Shown one piece after another: positions 12,790 through 21,329 of a DNA stretch of 64,000 nucleotides. Below the pieces are notes generated by a model, which did no database searches, had not been told where the DNA came from, and worked only from the letters and a program-made list of their open reading frames with translations. Numbering within the stretch: position 1 is the first letter of the stretch; each line of letters begins with the position of its first letter. The stretch spans positions 5,890,001-5,954,000 of the forward strand of contig OZ234493.1 of assembly GCA_965153455.1 (NCBI GenBank), written 5' to 3'. Position numbers and translations under genes: made by a program. The DNA comes from Sphagnum compactum. Lineage: Eukaryota; Bryophyta; Sphagnopsida; Sphagnales.

Positions 12790-13700
12790 TATTGAAGATT
12801 CAATTTTCCACCTTCCCCTTTGTGAATGTGCATCTACATCTCAATCTAAAAATCACCTTGGTTGCATAGTAGGCTATGAAATATGCAGCAAAATATGAAG
12901 GCATTTGGTAAAAATGTCACACGTGCAAATTTGATTTCTTGAATAGCTCTTGAAACATTGTTTTCAAGATGCCAACAAAGTTTTCCACAACTAATATCCC
13001 ATGCTTATGCTTCTTGTTGTACAACAACTTTTATGTTACCCTTCTTCCTTGTAAGGTGTCATGATCTAAGAGATCGAGAAATAGCCTTTGTCCCCAAGTA
13101 AATATGGAGGAATAACTTCCATATGTTTTTGGGGATTGAATAAACCTTGATATTGAGCATGTTTGTAGAGTGTAGATTTCCTTAATATTCTGGAATTGGT
13201 GACACTACCAAGAAGGCCAACAAATAGCTTAGTAAATTGTTTCTTTGAATCAACAACAACTTGCACAATGATGTTGTAATCACCAAGGTCATGTGGTAGT
13301 AATACTATTCAACAAAGGAAATTAATTGAAGTTTTGTGATGGAAATGTGTGCTTTGTTGATGGCACCTTGTATAGAAGGTAAGCCACATTAGTTCTCAAA
13401 GTCCACCATCACCACATGCATTTTGTGTTCACTTGGCCAAGAAATCGAACTTTTGAATGCTTTGTTGATTGTGTAGACAACTTCATGAACAACACATAAC
13501 ACTCTTGATTTTCCCAAAGCAAATAATTTAGAACAAATTAAGATAGATACATTTTGTGCCAGCTTGTAAATGACACATGTCACCCACATTTCCATAGGAA
13601 TTGACTTGTATTTCATGTTTTGTTAACGATTTGAGCTTTGAACCTTTTGGCTATGTGAAACAATGTTACCTTTGTCATCTTATAATTTTTGACCTAGCAT
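12790..13700 (-). pseudogene. PIF/Harbinger (HARBI1-like) transposase relic
   Basis: On the minus strand, 13616-13389 gives IPMEMWVTCVIYKLAQNVSI and SWPSEHKMHVVMVDF, the region before the first catalytic residue. Next, GAINKAHISI stands where GAIDGTHI is usual, so the first catalytic Asp is lost. 13266-13066 gives VVVDSKKQFTKLFVGLLGS, ILRKSTLYKHAQYQGLF and PPYLLGDKGY, around the second Asp and the conserved DxGY. Further down (to about 12,800), IMTPYKEEG and NAFIFCCIFHSLL match the tail. Family knowledge: DDE_4 cut-and-paste transposases with 3-bp target duplications. Stops and frameshifts divide it. Terminal inverted repeats were not found. Very similar wording occurs in plant ALP1-type proteins, but the context favours a transposon. 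Confidence 0.8.
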
Positions 13701-14094
13701 TCATCATCATATTTGGTGAGCAAAAACATAGTGAACCAAGTTGTGGACCTTGGTTTCACCTAGTATCCTAATTACTAATTACTCAACAAATAATTCCAAA
13801 AGATTCTCTATTTTCCTTCAAAAAAGTTTGGTCTTTGAAGAAATATTTAAAAACAATTTCAACATTGCTGAAAATTAAATAATTAGTGTGGAAGCTACCA
13901 ATGTAGAACATGTAATAAAGTGTGAGACTACTTAAATTTCAACAGTTGGGCCAATTACTATGGTTAGCCAATACAGGCAAAGTTTCCTTGTACTGGCTGT
14001 CTTGAAAAGCTTTTAATATCCCAGGGGCATATTTTTACATGAGGCCAAAACTGAGTCTCACACTATAAATAAACTAATATGTCATCATCCAAAA

Positions 14095-14370
14095 TACACT
14101 GTACAGGCCAATTTACTGCTGTCGACACCGGCCGATGCACTCAAATTATGTAATAGAACAGAGGTTGTACATGGATGTAAAATGTAGTGAACCTGGGCCA
14201 TTTTACGTCTGTGGGTGCAGATGCTGTGCTATAGTATTCAAATTATGTAACGGAACACATCTTGCACATGGATGTAAAATGTAGTGTACACAACATTTTA
14301 CTGCTGCGGGTGGAGATACTCTGGTCTACTCAAATTAGCTGCACATGGACGTAAAATGTGATGCATGGAA
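14095..14370. repeat. Tandem array, about three units of 92-97 bp
   Basis: The words TCAAATTATG (14141, 14238) and TCAAATTA (14330) recur with ACATGGATGTAAAATGTAG and a variable TTTTACTGCTGCGGGTGGAG. Unit spacing is 97 then 92 bp. No protein is encoded. A related TTTTACTGGTGTTGGTGGAG word occurs alone at about 35,864, so the unit may derive from a dispersed element. Confidence 0.65.
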
Positions 14371-14954
14371 AGCAAAAGACAACTCTCTGATGAGGATGAT
14401 TGATGATGATGATCATCCCCTGTGTACTCTGTAGCTAGGGACTGTGGTAAGAAGACCAGTTTCGTGCAAGAATCCAAGATCAACACAGTATGCAGGTCTA
14501 ACTAGTGCAAGCTCAAGATCTTCAAAACATGACAAAATTGAATAGAAAAAAATTCATAAAAAGTTTTCATAGGTCTCTCAAAACAGAGTTGCAGCAGTCT
14601 CATGTACAAAGTGATGCAAATTGGTGTTCCAAAATCATCAAGAGAAAAGTTCTAGACAATTGGAATGACAGAAAGTTTTACATTCAAGAAAACATTATGT
14701 ACCTATGTGTAAGCAGCTTCCAGTGCTTGAAGAAAATGTTCCCTAAATTGTAGTTCTCCACAATATCTAAGCTTGCAAGTTGTGCTGGGAGTAAGTGAAG
14801 GAAACTACTTCTTCAAGTAGTAAAGTTCTTCTTCAAGGACTCTTGTGTACTAGTAGTAGTCATGAGATCTATTGATCACCTGCATGGCTTGGTCCTTACA
14901 GTGTATACTAGTGCACCAGCTCTAGAGCATGAAATCTGCACCTTCATGAGCTAA

Positions 14955-15365
14955 TTGTTGTTTGTGAATGGCAAGGCTTGAGGCGGGGCTCTATATAGGA
15001 CCACCTCTATATAGCACCACCACGGACTCGCTGTTCCATGTGGAGCTCACAGTTTGCAGACCATGTGGTTGGCAGCCTTTGCTGCCTTCGCAGCCCTGAT
15101 GTAATTGAAGCCTCCATCGCTGCTGCTGAGAAGCTGAAGCCGTTGCTGCCGCAGGTGGAGGGATAGCTCCCGTCCTCGAGTACTCATCAGAGGAGATGGA
15201 TGCGCTGCCACTGATGATGATGATCCGGTGGATGATTCACAATCACTCTGCACATGAGTAGTTTGCAATCTTGGTAGGGACCAGCCGCGTGTACCTGATC
15301 TCATGTTTGGGTCGGGAATTCTTTTCAGCAAGGAAAGACAGTTGTCTGCGTCCTCGTTCACAGCG
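14955..15365 (-). repeat. Left arm (A) of a young long inverted repeat
   Basis: Read on the minus strand this arm is about 98% identical to 15823-16217 on the plus strand. Only scattered substitutions and one 16-bp duplication separate them. The duplicated 16 bp carries the TATA-like box CTATATAG, so this arm has two (14991-14998 and 15007-15014), both oriented to fire toward lower coordinates. The arm is much more G+C-rich than the flanks. It overlaps the ORF-bearing segment listed separately. Confidence 0.85.
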
Positions 15366-15502
15366 GAGCCATACAAAACGAAGTCCATGTGATTCAGTGT
15401 TTCCAGGCAAAACTTCCTTCGTATGTGGGACCCTGTAATGCGGTCGTGCTTCTTTAGAATCTTCAGAAATGCTACAAACACCCATGATGGACAATCAATC
15501 AA
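15047..15502 (-). other. Unidentified gene-derived segment with two overlapping frames
   Basis: Two minus-strand frames overlap here. One starts at 15502 and gives 151 residues (begins MIDCPSWVFVAFLKILKKHD, then a Ser-rich middle and RAAKAAKAANHMVCKL). The other starts at 15494 or 15485 and gives about 80 residues (MGVCSISEDSKEARPHY ... NYSCAE). I recognise neither. Base composition and codon-like texture are unlike the AT-rich flanks, so this looks like a copy of a real gene or gene end. Which frame is coding cannot be told from two nearly identical copies. The first part (15421-15489, segment B) also occurs at 16235-16303. Confidence 0.4.
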
Positions 15503-15822
15503 TCAGGCAGCATTGATGAAGTGCTAATATGAAGTTCTTAATGAAGCTAGAAGAAAGATTTAGTTCTTCGCTAGACTTCTTCTTCATGGGAAAAGAAAGC
15601 ATCATTCATATTGCAGCAAGCTGGTCATGCATGATCGGTAGCTAGCTAGCTCTCGGCATGGGCACCAGCTTAAGCGTTCTGGAGCAAGCAGCAGAGCTAA
15701 TTACCTGAGTGATTCAGATAGCAGAAGTTTGCAAGAAGTTCCATCTTCGCAGCAAGGTTCCGCAGGCATCGCCTGATCTCCAACAGGTCGATTTCGATCC
15801 AGAGTCCTTCTTGGTGCACACA

Positions 15823-16217
15823 CGCTGTGAACGAGGACGCAGAGTACTGTCTTTCCTTGCTGAAAAGAATTCCCGACCCAAACATGAGATCAGGTACACG
15901 TGGCTGGTCCCTACCAAGATTGCAAACTACTCATGTGCAGAGTGATTGTGAATCATCCACCGGATCATCATCATCAGCTGCAGCGCATCCATCTCCTCTG
16001 ATGAGTACTCGAGGACGGGAGCTATCCCTCCACCTGCAGCAGCAACGGCTTCAGCTTCTCAGCAGCAGCGATGGAGGCTTCAATTACATCAGGGCTGCGA
16101 AGGCAGCAAAGGCTGCCAACCACATGGTCTGCAACACTGTGAGCTCCACATGGAACAGCGAGTCCGTGGTGGTGCTATATAGAGCCCCGCCTCAAGCCTT
16201 GCCATTCACAAACAACA
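15823..16217 (+). repeat. Right arm (A) of the long inverted repeat
   Basis: Plus-strand partner of 14955-15365. The shared part starts abruptly at CGCTGTGAACGAGGACGCAG and ends at CCATTCACAAACAACAA. A TATA-like CTATATAG at 16175-16182 is followed about 55 bp later by the ATGGGTGTTTGT start of segment B. The open frames (about 15827-16252 and the frame ending NYSCAE) are the same two as in the left arm. Upstream of 15823 the sequence is unrelated to the left copy. Confidence 0.85.
16175..16182 (+). promoter_or_regulatory. TATA-like box in the right inverted-repeat arm
   Basis: CTATATAG sits in a G+C-rich stretch, upstream of a CA/AAC-rich leader and the ATG at the start of segment B (16239). 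The same order on the other strand has two such boxes. This fits a core promoter carried at the end of segment A. It is a sequence match only. Confidence 0.4.
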
Positions 16218-16234
16218 ACAACAATCATGATGAT

Positions 16235-16303
16235 CATCATGGGTGTTTGTAGCATTTCTGAAGATTTTAAAGAAGCACGATCGCATTACGGGGTCCCACA
16301 TAT
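16235..16303 (+). repeat. Segment B, second copy
   Basis: This is a near-identical, opposite-strand copy of 15421-15489 (begins CATCATGGGTGTTTGTAGC, ends at GGGTCCCACAT). Here B lies downstream of A. In the left copy B lies upstream of A in reading order. The open frame from the B start continues into unrelated G+C-rich DNA and ends at 16478. Confidence 0.8.
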
Positions 16304-16463
16304 GACGGAGACCCGCCAGCCTCGGGACTTGCGAGCGCTCCAGAGGAGAGGGGGTCAGGAACAACCGCTCTCGTCGGCACGGGATGGCCTGGAGCTCCCG
16401 GGGACTGTGGTGCCCGAGACACGTCAAGTCGAAGGGCTTGCAGCGGAAGCGCTGTCAGGGTCA

Positions 16464-16495
16464 CCGGCTGGTGTGTGAGTCCGCACACCAGCCGG
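16464..16495. repeat. Perfect 12-bp hairpin in a G+C-rich patch
   Basis: CCGGCTGGTGTG (16464-16475) pairs perfectly with CACACCAGCCGG (16484-16495) around an 8-nt loop. The surrounding 16,305-16,535 is the most G+C-rich non-genic stretch of this half of the window. It is not followed by CTRR, so I do not call it a Helitron end. Confidence 0.6.
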
Positions 16496-16569
16496 GCTTG
16501 CAGGGTTAACCAGCACTCGTCCGGCGACGCATGCAGGATGGTGGATGGATCATGGTTTATGGATAGAAA

Positions 16570-17410
16570 ACCATTTTTCAGTGATATTCCAGTCTCATAG
16601 CTGATCAAGCCTGGTGTGATTACCTATGTTCTATTTAATCATCCACAATGCCCATCCGCTTAGCTTCATCATGTCGTTTACTTACCTTCTAATACTAGGT
16701 GCCCAGTGCCTTACCCACCTGTCTAGACAATTTAACCACTTACATTTCCTACTATGCCCTACTCACTTCCATACGGGTACACTTGCACTTACATACCTAG
16801 TTACCTAGGTAGGGTGAACTGGCCTTGGATGAACCAGCACCCACGTTGGTACCATGGTAAAATTCCCAAATTATGTTTAGATTATTTCTAAATTCTAGAA
16901 ATATCCCATGGTTAGACTAAATCAGAGCTCAAATCTGACGTTTTTTGGGCTTAGTAAGGCCACTATGTGGCCTCACCTCAAAAAGATGAAGGTGCCAATC
17001 GTAGGTGTAAGTATGAGAGTTTTACACGAGAAAGTACCAAGTGGATAGCTCGGTCCTTGTTGTTTTACCTGATCCATAGTTGATTGAGTCTTAACAAGTT
17101 TCCAATGGATGGTGCAGTGCGTTCTTGAGTCACAGCTAAGTGCCCTGGTAAGGGTGAATCACCTCTGTAACCTTTCCAGTAAACCCTCGGGTTACTACCC
17201 CCTCACATTACCTATGTACCTATGTGAGTGGGTAAGTCCATGTACAAAAGTATGTCTAAAGGAATGTGAGTGGTTACTCCGTAAGTAGGTATGTAGTTAA
17301 AGCACTTGTGGCTATTAGGCAAGTAAACACATGTGGATGGTTAATATGGAGTTAACCACAATGGTTGGCGATGTGACAGGAGTACAATGAAAAAATTGCC
17401 TCCTCATTTT
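16570..17410. repeat. Foldback pair of the TACCTACC repeat family
   Basis: About 230 bp at 16,570-16,830 (ATTCCAGTCTCATAGCTGAT ... GTGCCTTACCCACCTGTC) is matched, on the opposite strand and diverged, by 17,200-17,410. The two would be the ends of a roughly 0.85-kb foldback element. Related single copies occur at 28.40-28.58 (plus) and 55.43-55.63 kb (minus). The middle has no coding frame. Confidence 0.5.
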
Positions 17411-17922
17411 TGCACCTCTAATCCACTAATGCTACAATGATCACAATTCAATTCCACATTAGTTACCCATGAGAACCTTTTTAGTTAGTGTAATAGGTTA
17501 TGATTTATCTTGATGAGGTTTAGTAGAGTTTAGTTGGTGTATGAGATTATTGGCTACGTACCATGGTTATAGGTCCTAGCCAAATCTTATATGACTGGTT
17601 TAACACTACCCCACTCCCACCCACCCCCTCTCCGTGAGAGCCCCCCTCCCTCAGCCTTGGTTTCTTTAGCAAGTGAATAGGACATGTAATTATGATACTT
17701 GCAATTGGATTTTGGGTATTGGCTTCAGAACTGTGTTCAAGAGCAAATGACAGACAAATGCAGGGACTAAGTTTTTTTTCCCCAATTTTGTGATATAAGA
17801 AAATTGGAAAATAGTTCAATAAAATTGCAAAGTTAGTCGAATTTACAAGGTAGAAAAAAAAAGGCCGCATTCTTTTTTGTTGAAAATAACAAAACTTGTT
17901 TAAAGAAAACATTGACATGAAC

Positions 17923-18335
17923 CTGACATTGCCATCTATGGGATTCTAGATGAAAATAAGCTTTCAACATAGATGGCAATGAGTTAGCAGTAGGTGTTTT
18001 TTGTTGAAAGCTTAGTTTAGTCTAAAATTGGCAATGGCCCCATTTCAAGTAGATAAGCTGCTTTCCACTATGTCTGCCAAAAATAAAGTTGCTTAAAGGC
18101 CCAAAACAGAGAAAACAATTGCATGGAGTTGGCACATGACATTGCCATCTATGACATTATTGTTGAAAGCTTAGTTTCATCTAGAATTGGCAATATCATT
18201 GCCTTTTTGCTTTAGCCCTTTCCCTTCAAGGAGATCAGTTGCTTTCAAATGTCTTTGCCAAAAATAAAGGCTAAGAGCAAAAGGAAACAAAGAGACTACA
18301 AGCATATCGTGAAATGAAAATGACTGTTAAAACTG
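17923..18335. repeat. 215-bp direct duplication containing nested hairpins
   Basis: GACATTGCCATCTATG occurs at 17923 and again at 18138, each followed by related sequence ending in CTTTGCCAAAAATAAAG-like words. In the first copy CATTGCCATCTATG is answered by its exact reverse complement at 17968-17981. ATTCTAGATGAAAATAAGC is answered on the other strand by GTTGAAAGCTTAGTTTCATC in the second copy. No open frame. Confidence 0.6.
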
Positions 18336-18339
18336 TGAA

Positions 18340-18990
18340 TAAAGTTGCACTTCATTAATTGTCTAGAGTGATATATAGAGCTACATAGCAGCCTTTTGTT
18401 CTGGTATTGTTGCAAAAATTTGGGAAAATTAGATCACAAAATCGATGATTTTCGAAAAATGTCTAGTCGAAAAAACAAACCAAAATAAACATATGTTTTA
18501 ATATGCATTTAAGTACATTTTTTTGACATGCAAGTATAGAAAGTACATGTCATAGTTCTACAAAATTGAGTTACGAGTACATGATTTAGTAAAACATCAA
18601 TTAAAATTATTATACTTTCAAGTGGCCTAGTGTGTATGGATATAGTTTCAACTTTTCATATTCTAGTCATGATCTATCAAAGTTTTAATGTAAAAATATT
18701 TTGAAAATTTTGAACAACCAACCAATTTAGAACATATTTTTCATCCATTTTTTTGTATAAATATTTCTCAAACTTTATGTACAACTTACAATAAACTCAA
18801 TGAAATGTTTTATGGTTTCAAAATGTAATTTAAATAGTTTTTTAATATCTTTTTTAATGTCAATGTTGAAAAGAGATTGTTTTTGAAATTATTTTTTTTA
18901 GAATTATTTTTTTTGCATACATTGTCATGCTTGGACCCGTTAGCCTATTTTTAAAAAGAAAAGGATTTTCATGAAGTTGGCTTACCAATG
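18340..18990. other. AT-rich spacer, nothing seen
   Basis: Homopolymer-rich AT DNA with no frame, repeat border or RNA signature that I can support. Confidence 0.5.
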
Positions 18991-19013
18991 TGGACTTGAA
19001 GATCTTATTCCCT

Positions 19014-19545
19014 TCATATTCCACAAAGGTTGATTACATTTTTAATACACCCACCATCAACTAAAAATTGGTTTTCAATTTCATTTAGCATATTTGAAAT
19101 TGCATCTTGTGTTTCTAATTATATGATGGCCACATCACCCAACTCATCAGTAATTAAATCAACCTCCACATGCGTAACACTAGGTGGTGGAACATGTTCT
19201 AGTTTTTCATCAAAACAATTTCAAAACACTTCACAATCACCATCTTCACTAGCAATGGCTCTTTTGAAAGGAACATAAACAAGATGTTTAATATCATAGT
19301 TTTCCACCTTCCCTGGTTCAGTGAACCATGAATCATGACCTCATGTAATGGGAATGCCCTTCATGTTCAACATGGTTAACATATTTTGAGCTTTCTGAAA
19401 TCCATCTATTAGTGCATGAATTACATCATCGTTGGACATTATTAGTTTGTAATCAACCAAATCAACAATAGATTCACCTTCTTTCAAAGGATGCAAATCG
19501 GCCTTAACATCCTAAATTGACCTTAAAACCCTAAAAGGATGGTTA
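19014..19545 (-). pseudogene. Unidentified decayed coding stretch
   Basis: One minus-strand frame reads about 175 codons with protein-like texture and only scattered stops (TAG 19512-19514, TGA 19341-19343, TGA 19221-19223, TAA 19119-19121, TGA 19014-19016). Pieces include DLHPLKEGESIVDLVDYKL, IDGFQKAQNMLTMLNMKGIP, DSWFTEPGKVENYDIKHLVY and PPPSVTHVEVDLITDELGD. It starts after a run of T and an AG, as if an exon behind an intron acceptor. Each stop could be one substitution from a sense codon. I do not recognise the family. It may be a transposon accessory protein or a host gene relic. Confidence 0.5.
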
Positions 19546-19549
19546 CCTA

Positions 19550-21110
19550 CTAAAAAAAAAAAGTCTAAACATATATTTTTGGCCTACCTAAATGTCATAA
19601 AACCAACATTAATTTAATGTATTGACACATTACTTAACAACTAATTGAACTTATTAACATTTAATACCCTAAATGCACATATTTTATTTTTTAAAAATCC
19701 AATATAAAAAACTTACACATACCTTATATTAGTTGTAATTTTATAAAAAATATATAAACGACCTTAATAAACTTATGATATTTATCCCACAACTAATATA
19801 TTGCACCTTATATTTTTATTCACGTGTTTTCTAATTTTTATGAATAGTGTCCCCCCTTGGGGTAAGGTTCACCAACATAAAAGACCTTTTTTAACTTTGT
19901 AAAATGGTAACTAACTTATTTAAACATTTGTGCAAATATTTGAGTTCAAATTGAAAAATGTCTTTCACAATGTGGTTTATCCTAAGTGATTTTAGCGTAG
20001 CTTGTTTGTAGTTCAAAGTGATGGTTCCATGTGCAATGCTTGCAACATTCATAGGCATGGACTGCTTCAATTTTAAATAGTCTATTGGTTACCCTTCTAT
20101 TAGTTGATATGCTAGTTGTGGAGAATGATACACCCCTTGAAGTTAAATCATTTTCACCAACAATTTTACCTTGCATGGAAACCAATTCTTGTAAATATTG
20201 GAAACTCATGTGTTCATGTGCACACCTATACAATTTTGTGAAGATTTTTCATTTTTAAAAACAAGTTTGGTGTCTAATTTTTTAATTATTATTGGTAAGT
20301 GATGCCAATGATGATGCTTGCAATTGTGGGCTCATGTATGCTACAAATAATTGCCTTTATTAATATGTATTTCTCTTTATTTATTTTTTGTGTTGATCCT
20401 ACTCTTGGATATAAATGTTTTCTCCACTCAACCCTTTTGTGAAGTTTTATCAAATGGCTTTTTTAGAGTTCAAGTTGGTCTAGGGAAAAAAAATGTCATT
20501 CATTAGAAAAAATGTTTGTGAAAAACATGGAAGTTGATAGTCATGTATGAAAGTCATCCCCCCTCATGTTTGAAGTTAACATGAAAATGGATGTTAACTT
20601 GTGAATGATAGCACCATTATATAGATGTTAACTTCAAATGATAGACCATTTGGGATCCTCTTTAGTTCCATCCTACTAGACTTTTGCTACTTACCTTTTT
20701 GCATTTTTCATAGGTGCAGTACAAACATTTTTATTTGTAAGTACTTTTCAAAGCAACTAGCTTGTAAGCAAGATGTGAGATAAAGGACTTATATGTTTAT
20801 ATATATGTTTAACCAACCAATTCCTAGCAAGTTATTAGATGGACATTATGGGGTAATGTACTTTAAGTATTGGCTTCAATATGATGTCAAGGAAAATTTT
20901 CAGAGGCATTTCACTCTTCTAAAAAAACATTATTGTTATTAATGGCAATTAAACATGGATTGCCATTTATTGTTTCCTTGACCGCCCTTGAACTCCAATG
21001 TAGCATCTTCAAATGCACCATAAAACAAATGTTGTTTCTACCATAGAAACACCAATCCTTATGAATTCTTTCACTAGATTATGGATACTGTTTTCAACCT
21101 CTAAGGTGTT
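19550..21110. other. Spacer, no recognised gene
   Basis: AT-rich, with an 83-codon minus frame at 19982-20233 (MYRCAHEHMSFQYLQELVSM) that has no family signature. It may be a further scrap of a decayed element, since a hAT tail follows on the other strand. Confidence 0.4.
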
Positions 21111-21118
21111 GAAGCATT

Positions 21119-21328
21119 TTGTTAAAATATTTTAAACTTGCAAAAAATGTTAGAGTCCAAGTGTTGGGGAGCATTGAGAATGAACAAACATTTTCAACTT
21201 TGTCTTTCATGAAGTCCAAATTACAAAATAGATTCAATGAACATCTCCCCGTGGTGGTCAACATGTATTTTCAGACATTCTTTACTTTAGAAAACTTTTT
21301 GTATGATGTGACCTTTGAAGAGTGCTAG
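21119..21328 (+). pseudogene. hAT transposase C-terminal (dimerisation) fragment
   Basis: The 69-codon frame contains VQVLGSIENEQTFSTLSFMK, then SKLQNRFNEHLPVVVNMYF and FFTLENFLYD. This is the ExxFSxLxxxKxxxRNRLxxxxL signature of the hAT C-terminal dimerisation region. The rest of the transposase (zinc-finger BED and RNase H-like core) is absent or unrecognisable upstream. hAT elements make 8-bp target duplications; no ends were identified. The frame ends at a TAG-like stop directly after the conserved block. Confidence 0.75.
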
Positions 21329-21329
21329 A

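Noticed and set aside
16464-16500. Hairpin considered as a Helitron 3' end
   Set aside because: Not followed by CTRR plus T within the expected 10-12 nt, and no matching TC 5' end was found.
17547-17918. 123-codon open frame (minus)
   Set aside because: Crosses C-runs and T-runs, has no motif and no neighbouring exons.
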